A stretch of DNA of 64,000 bases from Jeotgalibacillus malaysiensis (GTDB lineage: Bacteria > Bacillota > Bacilli > Bacillales > Jeotgalibacillaceae). The stretch spans positions 2,278,501-2,342,500 of the forward strand of contig CP009416.1 of the NCBI GenBank assembly GCA_000818095.1. The letters are read 5' to 3'. The position numbers were made by a program, and so were the translations under genes. Shown here in pieces: positions 1-8,709 of this stretch (positions are counted from its first letter, which is position 1; every line of letters starts with the position of its first letter). The notes under the pieces are model-generated. The model did not search any database, had not been told where the DNA came from, and worked only from the letters and a program-made list of their open reading frames with translations.

Positions 1-883
1 TTGATTGCATATAAAGTTTGGCATTCTCAAGTGCATGTCCGGCAGTTGTTGAAAGTACTTTAATAAATTCAATTTCATGCTTTTTCAGCGCTTTATCTGT
101 TTTTCCTTCCGTCTTGAGCAGACCGTACACTCCCTGCTTCCCTTTTAAAGGAGAGTACATGATCGTCTCGCTCCCCTGATCGTCAATCGTTACTTCAGAG
201 GAAACAAACGCATGTAATAATGCTTCATTATCTGATTGATAATCCAGATATTCGATCGGCAGTCCTTTTTCAACTCCCTGGTCATCCGATAAGATTAAAG
301 TAAATGTATAATGAGAGAACGTGTTTTTCAGTGAAAGGATAATCTTCGCCAGCACCTGCGTCACATTCATATGCGAGTTGAACGCTTTTGTCACATCAAA
401 CAATTCATGATATCTTTTTCTTTCCTCAGCTGTAATCAGCATTTTTCTGACATTCTGATAAAGAACTGCAGTATCGCACGCTAAAACAGAAACCATTACT
501 TCATCCTGTGCCCACATTGCCCCTGGGAGCGGTCTGATGACGATAAAACCCATAAGGTCTGTTTTTTCATAGCACGGGATTAGCAGATCCCCCTGCTTTA
601 GAAATAACTGATCTTCTTTTAACACTTGATAAGGCTCATGATGAAAATCTTTCATGATTGGCAGCTCAAGCGGCTCTTGCTTATTCAAAGATTCATCATA
701 TTGATACAGATGTACCCCATCCTTATATAAATAGAAGGTTTCCTCCACATTAAAGTGTTCTTTTAAAAGGATAGATAACTGACGATACCAGTGCCTGATC
801 GAGCTTTCACCTGACATTGAATGTGCCAGAATATCAAATACCCCGGCTTTAAAACGGTCCATAAACGGTTTCAGCGAATCCAT
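1..883 (-). CDS. ytrP: GAF-domain sensor protein (YtrP-like), 3' part outside window
   Basis: The minus strand is open from an ATG at 881-883 to the left window edge, about 294 codons with no stop. The translation begins MDSLKPFMDRFKAGVFDIL and contains two GAF-like stretches. The second includes HELFDVTKAFNSHMNVTQVL and ends near TAGHALENAKLYMQ, a typical GAF helix end. In Bacillus subtilis the gene beside rpsD is ytrP, a GAF plus GGDEF diguanylate cyclase. The GGDEF part would lie to the left of the window and is not seen, so the cyclase assignment rests on synteny. The gene is divergent from rpsD, with a roughly 490 bp spacer. Confidence 0.8.
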   Translation of the reverse strand, partial: MDSLKPFMDRFKAGVFDILAHSMSGESSIRHWYRQLSILLKEHFNVEETFYLYKDGVHLYQYDESLNKQEPLELPIMKDFHHEPYQVLKEDQLFLKQGDLLIPCYEKTDLMGFIVIRPLPGAMWAQDEVMVSVLACDTAVLYQNVRKMLITAEERKRYHELFDVTKAFNSHMNVTQVLAKIILSLKNTFSHYTFTLILSDDQGVEKGLPIEYLDYQSDNEALLHAFVSSEVTIDDQGSETIMYSPLKGKQGVYGLLKTEGKTDKALKKHEIEFIKVLSTTAGHALENAKLYMQS

Positions 884-1160
884 TTTTTCACCTTCGTCTC
901 TTATGTATTAATATAACTGTTTCATTATATAATTTTCAGATATTTACAAATATTAATTATAGCATAATGCATCTTATTTACTATACTGAGAGCACCCTTT
1001 TCGTCACACATATTTCAGCAATTATTTCTGCAGGATATGTCATTTATAAAATTAGCTATGTAAAGACTGAGGTTGTTTTAGCACAGCTGTTGATTGTAGC
1101 GGATAGGGCGACTCAGCAGGAAAAGCGTGACAGATGTATAATCCATATTAGAAATAACGG

Positions 1161-1189
1161 TTGACAGAACACCTTATAAATTGTATGAT
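1161..1189 (+). promoter_or_regulatory. SigmaA promoter of rpsD
   Basis: A perfect -35 TTGACA (1161-1166) is followed by a 17-base spacer and -10 TATGAT (1184-1189). It would start transcription near 1196, giving a leader of about 180 nt before the rpsD start codon. Confidence 0.85.
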
Positions 1190-1230
1190 ATTCTTTGTGT
1201 AAAATAATGCAGCCTTTTGTGAACACATGA

Positions 1231-1345
1231 ATGTCTCATTTTGTTCCTATTGTTTGTAGGTGCATCGTGTAACCCCTGCTGCAGGGCGATGGTGCAAGAT
1301 AACAAAATGGGTGTTGATGGTTTATCACATGGTTTTTATTTTACA
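1231..1345 (+). promoter_or_regulatory. rpsD leader, putative S4 autoregulatory RNA
   Basis: Between promoter and ribosome-binding site the RNA can form a long-range helix: CATTTTGTT (1237-1245) pairs exactly with AACAAAATG (1301-1309). Inside it, TGCATCG pairs roughly with CGATGGTGCA, and a CCCTG/CAGGG hairpin lies at the centre. In Bacillus, ribosomal protein S4 represses its own rpsD mRNA through a structured leader of similar placement. The helix is seen; the S4-binding role is inferred from the family. Confidence 0.65.
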
Positions 1346-1376
1346 ACAAAATAAAAACACAAGGAGGAGTCAAATT

Positions 1377-1979
1377 ATGGCTCGTTATACAGGTCCATCT
1401 TGGAAACTGTCTCGTCGTCTTGGTGTTTCACTAAGCGGCACTGGTAAAGAATTAGAAAAGCGTCCTTACGCTCCGGGTCCACACGGTCCTACACAGCGTA
1501 AAAAACTATCTGAATATGGTCTTCAGCTTCAAGAGAAGCAGAAGCTTCGTCACACTTACGGCGTAACTGAGCGTCAGTTCCGTAACCTATTCGACAAAGC
1601 AGGTAAACTACCTGGACGTCACGGTGATAACTTCATGATCCTTCTTGAAGCTCGTCTTGACAACCTAGTATACCGTCTTGGTCTTGCTCGTACTCGTCGT
1701 CAGGCGCGTCAGCTTGTAAACCACGGCCACATTCTTGTTGATGGTTCACGCGTTGACATCCCGTCATACAGCGTAAAGCCAGGACAATCAATCAGCCTTC
1801 GTGAAAAGTCACAGAAGCTGAATATCGTTCAGGAAGCAGTTGAGCTTAACAGCTTCACTCCTGAGTATGTATCTTTTGATGCTGACAAGCTTGAAGGTAC
1901 TTTCACTCGTTTCCCTGAGCGTAATGAGCTTGCTGCTGATATCAATGAAGCATTGATCGTAGAATTCTACTCTCGTTAA
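1377..1979 (+). CDS. rpsD: 30S ribosomal protein S4
   Basis: This 200-residue protein begins [16 protein letters not shown] and has the S4 RNA-binding domain at about residues 90-155 ([19 protein letters not shown]...HILVDG). S4 is a primary 16S rRNA-binding protein that nucleates assembly of the small subunit. The ATG at 1377 is preceded by a strong ribosome-binding site AAGGAGG (1361-1367). An upstream in-frame ATG at 1260 lies inside the leader RNA and is not used. The gene is monocistronic, with its own promoter and a strong terminator, as in B. subtilis. The four-cysteine zinc motif of some S4 paralogues is absent, so this is the zinc-independent form. Confidence 0.97.
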   Translation: MARYTGPSWKLSRRLGVSLSGTGKELEKRPYAPGPHGPTQRKKLSEYGLQLQEKQKLRHTYGVTERQFRNLFDKAGKLPGRHGDNFMILLEARLDNLVYRLGLARTRRQARQLVNHGHILVDGSRVDIPSYSVKPGQSISLREKSQKLNIVQEAVELNSFTPEYVSFDADKLEGTFTRFPERNELAADINEALIVEFYSR

Positions 1980-2007
1980 TCTTTTTAGATGGCAGAGTAA
2001 TGCACAA

Positions 2008-2061
2008 ACATCCCTTGAAACGTTGTTACATCAACGTTTCAAGGGATGTTTTATTTTTATT
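2008..2061 (+). terminator. Rho-independent terminator of rpsD
   Basis: A near-perfect 18-bp stem (ACATCCCTTGAAACGTTG and its complement) with a 6-nt loop is followed by a T-rich run (TTTTATTTTTATTT). Confidence 0.95.
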
Positions 2062-2121
2062 TGCTTTGCAAAACAATACATTGATGCTGCCAACCCGATG
2101 TCCATACGATCGATTCAGCAC

Positions 2122-2265
2122 TAATTTGCTACAGAGTTCTCAAAACAAAACACAATGTACGAGCTGATTCGACAGCTGGGATACACCGTGATGGGTACGT
2201 CCACCCTTTATATAAATGCTGAGGAACAAGAAGCACAGAACACGATAGACCGAATGGATGAATAA
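2122..2265 (+). pseudogene. Possible gene remnant, 36 to 46 codons
   Basis: An open frame ending at 2263-2265 reads with protein-like composition: ATG at 2155, MYELIRQLGYTVMGTSTLYI, then an acidic tail ending TIDRMDE. No ribosome-binding site precedes the ATG. The frame continues 10 codons upstream to a stop at 2122-2124, and a different frame just upstream (QYIDAANPMSIRSI) also looks protein-like. This suggests the frameshifted tail of a lost gene. I do not recognise the family. It sits at the junction between rpsD and the sulfur operon, where insertion debris would be expected. It could also be chance. Confidence 0.25.
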
Positions 2266-2268
2266 TAA

Positions 2269-2307
2269 GAAGAAGCACCGAGAGATTATATTTCTCAGTG
2301 CTTCTTC
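2269..2307 (-). terminator. Hairpin ending the sulfur operon
   Basis: GAAGAAGCAC-GAGA pairs with TCTC-GTGCTTCTTC with an AT-rich loop (2269-2307). Read on the minus strand it lies about 95 nt after the stop of the SLC13 permease gene and is followed by TTATTATTC, so it probably ends the operon. Its T-run is imperfect. Confidence 0.6.
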
Positions 2308-2401
2308 ATTTAAGATTCGATAGACTGTTGTACGAAGGTTAAGAGCATGACAAGACATATCATTCGTTCAGTCCATTCTCCCCCTCATTAATACTAAAAA
2401 T

Positions 2402-4180
2402 TTACATAAATACCATATAAACCATTCCCACTGTTACAACCCCGGTAAGAAAAGTAAGTGGCATCCCAGCTCGCAGATAATCCCGGAAGCGGTAGCCTCC
2501 AGGGCCGTAAACAATCAGGTTCGTCTGGTAACCAATCGGTGACAAGAAGCTTGCAGAAGCTGCTATCGCTACAAGGATCGCCATGCCGATCGGTTCCATC
2601 CCGATCGGTCCGGAAATCTGATAGGCGACAGGGAACATGATGACAGCTGCCGCATTATTCGTCACAATTTCTGTTAGAAGAGCAATCATTCCAAATAAAA
2701 CGACAAGCAGAAGGATGACTCCGTAGGGTTCCATCGCTCCCATAAGCTCCTGCGCCATCCAATCCGCCGCTTTCGATTCGATGATGACGTTGCCTATTCC
2801 GAGGGCTCCCGCAATCAGGAGAAGCACCCGGAACTGGATCATATCTCGTGCCTCTTCAGGAGAAACGAGGCGAAAAGCGAGCATCAGACCCACAGCTAAG
2901 GCCATGGCTTTGAAAATACTAAGAAATCCGCTTACGACAAAAAGGATAGCTCCTATGAAAATGACCAGAGCACACCATCCAGTACGGTCATCTTCAAAAA
3001 ATTTCTCTTTTCCCTCAGGAGATGTAACGTAAAAGTCACGATGCCTTTTTACACGCTGATCGAACGAGTTGCCCGTGACCATCAGCAATACATCCCCCGC
3101 CCTTGGTTCGATGTCACCGATTTTCCCCTCTAACCGCTCTTCATTACGATGAATGGCTACAACAGCCGCATCATAAGCTTCACGGAACCGATTTTCTTTA
3201 ACGGTACGACCGAGCAGAGAGGATTGGTGAGAGACCACCCCTTCTCTCAGTTTATTCGTCCCTTTCTTCAGACCGACGATACTTAAATCAGTGCCTGTAT
3301 CAACGACCAGGCCCCGACGTTTTCCAAGTTCTGCAATCGATGAGATGACCCCTGTGAAAAAGAGCCGATCTCCGGTGAAAATCCGGGTATCCCCGGACAC
3401 AGGTGCGATGCTCTCTTTCCCCCGTCTGATTTCTATCAGGTATAACCTTTCCAGATTACGGAGGCCTGCTTCTCTTACTGTTTTCCCGGAGTGCGGAAAA
3501 TCCGCCTGGACCCGGAGTTCACTCAGGAAGTCTCTCGGGCGCTCTTCTTCCTCTTCTCCCTCTCCACTCCGGTGCCCAGGGAGCAGAGGCGGGGCAAAAA
3601 GAAGAAGATAAACAAGTCCGACCACCGTAACCGGAAGTCCTACAATCAGAAGGTCGAAGAAACGGAGTCCCTGTCCCTCAAAGTCAAGCAGCAGCCCGTG
3701 GATTACAAGGTTCGTCGATGTCCCCATCAATGTCATTGTTCCACCCAGAATGGTCGCATACGACAAGGGCAGGAGAAATTTGGAAGGGGCTATCTTGTGT
3801 ACTTCACACCATTTCCGGACGAGCGGAGTAAGCGTTACGACGAGCGGGGTATTGTTCAGAAATCCTGAAATGCCGGCCAAGGGAATCAGCAGACGTGCTC
3901 TGGCTTTTCCTTCCGATGCTGCACCTGAAAGGATTCGGGAAATGAACTTCTCCGCAAGTCCGCTTTTTTCGAACACTCCCCCAACAATGAACAACAGCCC
4001 GATCGTCAGCATTCCCTGGTTTGAAAAACCTGCAAGTCCCTCTTCCGGAGAAATGAAACCAAATACAATGAACACGAAGAGCGTCGTGAGTAATAGCAGC
4101 TCAGGTCGTACCACGTCCATAACAAGACAGATCAGCATCAGCCCGACAATCCCTAAAACCAATCCCATCTCCATCGTCAT
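2402..4180 (-). CDS. SLC13/DASS-family sulfate permease with two TrkA-C domains
   Basis: The 592-residue membrane protein has hydrophobic helices at both ends around a hydrophilic middle (about residues 205-385). That middle carries two TrkA-C/RCK-C-like segments (LYLIEIRRGKESI... and AYDAAVVAIHRNEER). Family motifs are visible: LNNTPLVVTLTP, GTSTNLVIHG, TNNAAAVIMFP and GYQTNLIVYGPGGY. SLC13 proteins co-transport sodium with sulfate or dicarboxylates. As the last gene of a sulfate-assimilation operon it is most likely the sulfate importer, replacing the PiT-type CysP found in the B. subtilis cysH operon. Substrate and ion coupling are inferred. The start ATG lies about 25 nt after the cysNC stop. 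Confidence 0.85.
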   Translation of the reverse strand: MTMEMGLVLGIVGLMLICLVMDVVRPELLLLTTLFVFIVFGFISPEEGLAGFSNQGMLTIGLLFIVGGVFEKSGLAEKFISRILSGAASEGKARARLLIPLAGISGFLNNTPLVVTLTPLVRKWCEVHKIAPSKFLLPLSYATILGGTMTLMGTSTNLVIHGLLLDFEGQGLRFFDLLIVGLPVTVVGLVYLLLFAPPLLPGHRSGEGEEEEERPRDFLSELRVQADFPHSGKTVREAGLRNLERLYLIEIRRGKESIAPVSGDTRIFTGDRLFFTGVISSIAELGKRRGLVVDTGTDLSIVGLKKGTNKLREGVVSHQSSLLGRTVKENRFREAYDAAVVAIHRNEERLEGKIGDIEPRAGDVLLMVTGNSFDQRVKRHRDFYVTSPEGKEKFFEDDRTGWCALVIFIGAILFVVSGFLSIFKAMALAVGLMLAFRLVSPEEARDMIQFRVLLLIAGALGIGNVIIESKAADWMAQELMGAMEPYGVILLLVVLFGMIALLTEIVTNNAAAVIMFPVAYQISGPIGMEPIGMAILVAIAASASFLSPIGYQTNLIVYGPGGYRFRDYLRAGMPLTFLTGVVTVGMVYMVFM

Positions 4181-4208
4181 ATATATCTCGGCCCCTTTTA
4201 CCTATTGA

Positions 4209-6038
4209 TTACGGCTGAACCAGATAATTTTTAATTTTTTTCAGCACGTAGTCTGTCGCTTCTTCAATCGTCAGATCGGTTGTATCGACTTGTATATCCG
4301 GATCCCCCGGTGCCTCATAAGGAGCAGACACGCCCGTGAATCCGGAGATCTTACCTTTTCTCGCTTTTTTGTATAATCCTTTTACGTCCCTCTCTTCGCA
4401 AACCTCCAGAGGTGTATTGACAAAAATTTCGATAAAACCTTCTCCAATGATCCTCTTCGCTTTCTCTCTGTCCGTTTGATACGGGGAAATGAAAGAGGTG
4501 AGCGTAATCAGACCGGCATCGTTCATAAGACGTGATACCTCCGCTATCCGGCGGATATTTTCGAAACGGTCTTCTGCATTAAAACCAAGATCACCGTTCA
4601 ATCCGTGGCGGACATTGTCTCCGTCCAGAAGCATAGTATGGTATCCTTCGTGGAAAAGTCTTGCTTCTATTTCACTAGCAAGAGTCGATTTCCCGGACCC
4701 CGACAAGCCGGTGAACCAGAGAGTGACCGGCTTCTGCCCTTTCTGACCGGCTCGGAATTCCCGGGTGATCGATGTATCTTCCCAAGTAGTATTCGGAGAA
4801 TTGTGCATCGTCTCCTCGATGACACCGCTTGCCGCCGTACTGTTCGTCACGCGGTCGATTAGAATAAATGCCCCCAACGTCTCATTATTTCGGAAGCTGT
4901 CAAACACACCTTTTTCCGCCGTAACAACCTCCACAGTAAGCAGCTCATTCTTCTCTCCTCGAGATACATCCACCTGGTCCCCGGTGTTGATATCCGTTTT
5001 ATGATGAATAGCGGTTACTGTACCTGGAATCGTCTTGGTACCAGCTTTCACGAGAAAGTTTTTCCCTTCTGTCAGCGGTTCATCGTCCATCCAGAGGAGA
5101 CTTGAGGTGAAACGATCCGTAACTGGAAGATCTACATCAGTAATCACGTTGCCTCTCGATATATCCAATTCCCTGTCCAGCTGCACAGTTACCGGCTGTC
5201 CGGTATCCCCCCGGCCCACTTCCTGATCAGTGATGAGAATGTTTTTAACTATTGCCCGTTCTCTGCTTGGTAATATCAGAACTTCATCTCCCAGGTGGAT
5301 TCGACCGGACTCAATCTGCCCCTGAAATCCCCGGAAGTGGTACCCCGGACGGGAGACCCGTTGTACCGGCATGATGAAAGGCGCTTCCTCTTCTTCTTTT
5401 GTAACGTCGGCATTCTCAAGATATGTAAGCAGTGGCGGTCCATTATACCAGCGTGTATTCGTAGAGTTCGACGTAATATTGTCCCCTTCCGTGGCGGATA
5501 CGGGGATCACCGTTGTATTTATGTCCGCAAAAGAAGAGATGAATGTGTCGAAGTCACGATTAATTTTCCTGAACGTTTCTTCGTCATATTTGATAAGGTC
5601 CATTTTATTCACGGCCAAAACCATATGACGGATCCCCATAAGGTAGCAGATTCTCGCATGACGTTTCGTCTGGGTGATGACCCCTTTCGTCGCATCGACG
5701 AGGATGACTGCGAGATCCGCAAAAGAAGCTCCTACCGCCATGTTTCTCGTATACTGTTCATGTCCCGGCGTATCGGCTACGATAAATGAACGGGCATCCG
5801 TCGTAAAGTATCGGTAAGCCACATCGATCGTTATCCCCTGCTCCCGTTCAGCCATCAGCCCGTCAAGAAGCAGCGAATAATCGATTTCTCCGCCCCGGCT
5901 TCCGACTTTGCTGTCGAGTTCGAGTGCCTTCTCCTGATCGGCAAATAGTAGCTTCGCATCATATAACATGTGACCGATGAGCGTGGACTTGCCGTCATCC
6001 ACGCTCCCGCACGTAATGAATTTCAACAGACTTTCCAT
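4209..6038 (-). CDS. cysNC: Bifunctional sulfate adenylyltransferase subunit 1 / APS kinase (CysNC)
   Basis: Of 609 residues, the first 420 or so are an EF-Tu-like GTPase: P-loop GSVDDGKST (about 11-19), DTPGHEQY and NKMD. The last 188 or so are an APS kinase with P-loop GLSGSGKS (about 444-451) and DGDNVRHGLNGDLGF. With CysD the GTPase part drives formation of APS from sulfate and ATP; the kinase makes PAPS. The start is taken as the ATG at 6038 (MESLLKFITCGSVDDGKST), one base after the cysD stop, because the conserved N-terminus begins there. The open frame extends 19 codons further into cysD. This CysNC architecture is typical of proteobacteria and some Gram-positives and unlike the Sat plus CysC of B. 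subtilis. Confidence 0.95.
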   Translation of the reverse strand: MESLLKFITCGSVDDGKSTLIGHMLYDAKLLFADQEKALELDSKVGSRGGEIDYSLLLDGLMAEREQGITIDVAYRYFTTDARSFIVADTPGHEQYTRNMAVGASFADLAVILVDATKGVITQTKRHARICYLMGIRHMVLAVNKMDLIKYDEETFRKINRDFDTFISSFADINTTVIPVSATEGDNITSNSTNTRWYNGPPLLTYLENADVTKEEEEAPFIMPVQRVSRPGYHFRGFQGQIESGRIHLGDEVLILPSRERAIVKNILITDQEVGRGDTGQPVTVQLDRELDISRGNVITDVDLPVTDRFTSSLLWMDDEPLTEGKNFLVKAGTKTIPGTVTAIHHKTDINTGDQVDVSRGEKNELLTVEVVTAEKGVFDSFRNNETLGAFILIDRVTNSTAASGVIEETMHNSPNTTWEDTSITREFRAGQKGQKPVTLWFTGLSGSGKSTLASEIEARLFHEGYHTMLLDGDNVRHGLNGDLGFNAEDRFENIRRIAEVSRLMNDAGLITLTSFISPYQTDREKAKRIIGEGFIEIFVNTPLEVCEERDVKGLYKKARKGKISGFTGVSAPYEAPGDPDIQVDTTDLTIEEATDYVLKKIKNYLVQP

Positions 6039-6039
6039 A

Positions 6040-6969
6040 CTAGAAGTACCCCTCTCTCTTCCGCCGCTCCATGCTTCCGGCCGCTTCCTGATCAATCACC
6101 CGGCTGGTCCGTTCCGACGATACTGCTCCGAGCGTTTCCTCGACGATTTCATCCAGCGTTTCCGCTTCCGATTCCACTCCACCGGTCAGTGGATAACACC
6201 CGAGCGTACGGAAGCGGACTTTGCGATGGACAATCTTCTCTCCCGGCTCGAAGCGCATCCGGTCATCATCGACCATTACTATATTGTTTTCGCGATAGAC
6301 GACTGGACGTTCTTTCGCATAATAGAGCGGAACGATATCGATATTTTCCTTTCGGATATACTGCCAGATATCCTTTTCCGTCCAATTGGACAAAGGAAAG
6401 ACACGCATGCTTTCTCCTTTGTCAATCCTCGTATTGTACAATTTCCACATCTCTGGCTTCTGATTCTTCGGGTCCCAGGCATGGTTCTTGTTACGGAACG
6501 AAAACACCCGCTCTTTGGCACGTGACTTCTCCTCGTCCCTGCGTCCTCCACCGAAAGCAGCATCGAACCCGTACTTATCAAGTCCTTCTTTCAGGGCCTG
6601 GGTTTTCATGATGTCTGTATAATTTGCTCCGTGATCGAACGGGTTGATCCCTTCCTTCGCTGCCTGTCCGTTGGTATGAACGATCATGTCGATGCCGAGC
6701 TCTCTTGCTTTCCTGTCCCGAAACTCTATCATTTCTTTGAATTTCCACGTCGTGTCGATATGCATGAACGGGAAGGGGGGCTTCTCGGGATAAAAAGCCT
6801 TCATCACCAGGTGAAGCATCACCGAGCTGTCTTTGCCGATCGAATACAGCATGACCGGATTCTCGCACTCCGCCGCCACTTCCCGGATAATATAGATGGC
6901 TTCTGCCTCGAGCCTATCCAAATGCGTAAGCCCGGATCCCTGTTTTTTCTCTTCCGTGTTCACCTTCAT
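6040..6969 (-). CDS. cysD: Sulfate adenylyltransferase subunit 2
   Basis: The 309-residue protein has the PP-loop ATP-pyrophosphatase motif ([14 protein letters not shown], about residues 41-54) and the CysD signatures HIDTTWKF and [16 protein letters not shown]. It adenylylates sulfate, with the GTPase subunit encoded by the next gene. The start ATG overlaps the cysI stop by four bases (ATGA), which suggests translational coupling. The C-terminal [10 protein letters not shown] is the usual CysD ending. Length is normal for the family. Confidence 0.96.
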   Translation of the reverse strand: MKVNTEEKKQGSGLTHLDRLEAEAIYIIREVAAECENPVMLYSIGKDSSVMLHLVMKAFYPEKPPFPFMHIDTTWKFKEMIEFRDRKARELGIDMIVHTNGQAAKEGINPFDHGANYTDIMKTQALKEGLDKYGFDAAFGGGRRDEEKSRAKERVFSFRNKNHAWDPKNQKPEMWKLYNTRIDKGESMRVFPLSNWTEKDIWQYIRKENIDIVPLYYAKERPVVYRENNIVMVDDDRMRFEPGEKIVHRKVRFRTLGCYPLTGGVESEAETLDEIVEETLGAVSSERTSRVIDQEAAGSMERRKREGYF

Positions 6970-8681
6970 ACTTTCACCTCCGAATGAAAATCAAGACCTG
7001 ACTGCACAGCTTTTACGTGCCCGGCCCGAATGACGAAATCACCGAAATGTTCCCCTTCTTCTCTCTCCGTCGCATATTCGATGAAAAGAGGACGGAGAGT
7101 ATCTAGAATCTCTTCTTCTCCGATATTTTCTCGGTATAGCCGATTCAGTCTGTTTCCTGTAAACCCTCCGCCAAGGTACATGTTGTATTTGCCCGGCGCT
7201 TTGCCGATGAACGCGATTTCCGCCAGGGCCGGCCTGGAGCAGCCGTTCGGGCAGCCGGACATCCGGATGACGATTTCTTCCTCCCGGAGACCCGCTTCGT
7301 CCAGAATATCTTCGAGTTTATCGACGAGCGTTGGAAGATATCTCTCTGACTCCGCCATCGCAAGCCCACATGTCGGCATTGCGACACAGGCCATCGAATT
7401 CCTTCTGAGCGCCGAATGGGACCTGCCATCTGTCAAACCGTACTTTTCAATTAGTGTCTCAATCTCTTCTCTTTTCGCATCCGTTACCCTTGCAATAATG
7501 AGATTCTGGTTCGGACTCAGCCGGAACTCCCCTTCATGGACTTTGGCAATTTTTCGGAGACCTGTCATAAGTGGATAATTGTCTTCATCTTTAATCCGGC
7601 CGTTCTGGACAAATAAAGTGAAGTGCCATTCACCTTTCCCCTCGGTCCATCCATACCGGTCTCCGTTATGATCAAAGTGGAAGTCACGCTCTTGCTCGAG
7701 TCTGTAACCGAGGCGCTGTTCGAGCTCTTCTTTTACCCACGGGAGACCACGCTTATCGATTGTATATTTGAATCTTGCATTTTTCCGATCAGAGCGGTTT
7801 CCGTAATCGCGCTGGATGGTGATGATCTTCTCTGCCACGTCTAAAATGTTTTCAGGCTTGCAGAATCCGATGACGCGGGCGAGCTGAGGGTACGTGTTCG
7901 TGTCACCATGCGTCATGCCCATTCCGCCTCCGACGGCAACGTTGAATCCGAGCAGCTTTCCATTTTCTACGATGGCGATGAATCCGAGGTCCTGGGAATA
8001 GACATCCACGTCATTCGACGGAGGCACGGCGATCCCAATTTTGAACTTCCTCGGAAGGCAGAATTTCCCGTACATCGGTTCGATCTCTTCTTCCGACCTG
8101 GTGTCGACAATCTTTTCTTCATCCAGCCATATTTCATGATAAGCACTGGTACGAGGAGATAAGTAATCACTTAATTCTTTAGACCATTCGTACACTTCTC
8201 CATGTACCTCCGACTGGTAAGGATTAGCACCGGCCATCACGTTCCGGTTCACATCTCCACAGGCAGCGAGTGTATCCATAAGCGCCTCATTAATCTCTTG
8301 GATTTGAGGCTTCATGTCCCATTTCAGTACCCCATGTGTCTGAAAAGCCTGTCGAGTTGTAAGCTTGAGCGTCTTATTTCCATATTTATTCGCTATGTCA
8401 TCCATAACGAGCCACTGCTCTGGTGTCGCCACCCCTCCCGGGGCCCGAACTCTCGTCATGAACTGATAGGCAGGCTCGAGTTTCTGCTGTTTCCTTTCCA
8501 GACGCAGATCACGGTCATCCTGCATATAGCTGCCATGGAACTTCAGAATTTTGGCATCCCCTTCCGGAATACTCGCTGTCAACGGTTCCTGAAAGCTCTT
8601 TACGAGGGAGCCTCTCAAGTAATCACTTTTTTCCTTCAGTTTTTCCATTTCACTTGGTGGTCCCGGCTGTTTATCGGTCAT
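6966..8681 (-). CDS. cysI: Assimilatory sulfite reductase hemoprotein subunit (CysI)
   Basis: The 571-residue protein reduces sulfite to sulfide using siroheme and a [4Fe-4S] cluster. The cluster cysteines are visible as CVAMPTC and, about 40 residues later, CPNGC. Other signatures are [10 protein letters not shown] and GGGMGMTH. It works with the flavoprotein CysJ encoded immediately upstream (28-base gap). The [21 protein letters not shown]-terminus precedes the conserved SDYLRG motif. Its siroheme can be made by the four siroheme-branch genes earlier in the same operon. Confidence 0.96.
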   Translation of the reverse strand: MTDKQPGPPSEMEKLKEKSDYLRGSLVKSFQEPLTASIPEGDAKILKFHGSYMQDDRDLRLERKQQKLEPAYQFMTRVRAPGGVATPEQWLVMDDIANKYGNKTLKLTTRQAFQTHGVLKWDMKPQIQEINEALMDTLAACGDVNRNVMAGANPYQSEVHGEVYEWSKELSDYLSPRTSAYHEIWLDEEKIVDTRSEEEIEPMYGKFCLPRKFKIGIAVPPSNDVDVYSQDLGFIAIVENGKLLGFNVAVGGGMGMTHGDTNTYPQLARVIGFCKPENILDVAEKIITIQRDYGNRSDRKNARFKYTIDKRGLPWVKEELEQRLGYRLEQERDFHFDHNGDRYGWTEGKGEWHFTLFVQNGRIKDEDNYPLMTGLRKIAKVHEGEFRLSPNQNLIIARVTDAKREEIETLIEKYGLTDGRSHSALRRNSMACVAMPTCGLAMAESERYLPTLVDKLEDILDEAGLREEEIVIRMSGCPNGCSRPALAEIAFIGKAPGKYNMYLGGGFTGNRLNRLYRENIGEEEILDTLRPLFIEYATEREEGEHFGDFVIRAGHVKAVQSGLDFHSEVKV

Positions 8682-8709
8682 TTCTCTCTCCCTTTCTCAC
8701 TGCAGCGGT

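Larger units (their letters stand above)
884..1376. other. Intergenic region between ytrP-like gene and rpsD
   Basis: The first 270 bases are AT-rich and I see no convincing gene there. A 65-codon open frame at 967-1164 lacks a ribosome-binding site and protein-like composition. The rest holds the rpsD promoter and the structured rpsD leader, listed separately. Confidence 0.6.

Noticed and set aside
967-1164. 65-codon open frame upstream of rpsD
   Set aside because: No ribosome-binding site, odd composition, and its end overlaps the rpsD promoter.
2140-2358. 72-codon minus-strand frame after the SLC13 gene
   Set aside because: It runs through the operon's terminator hairpin and is rich in Phe/Leu/Cys with no motif; considered chance.
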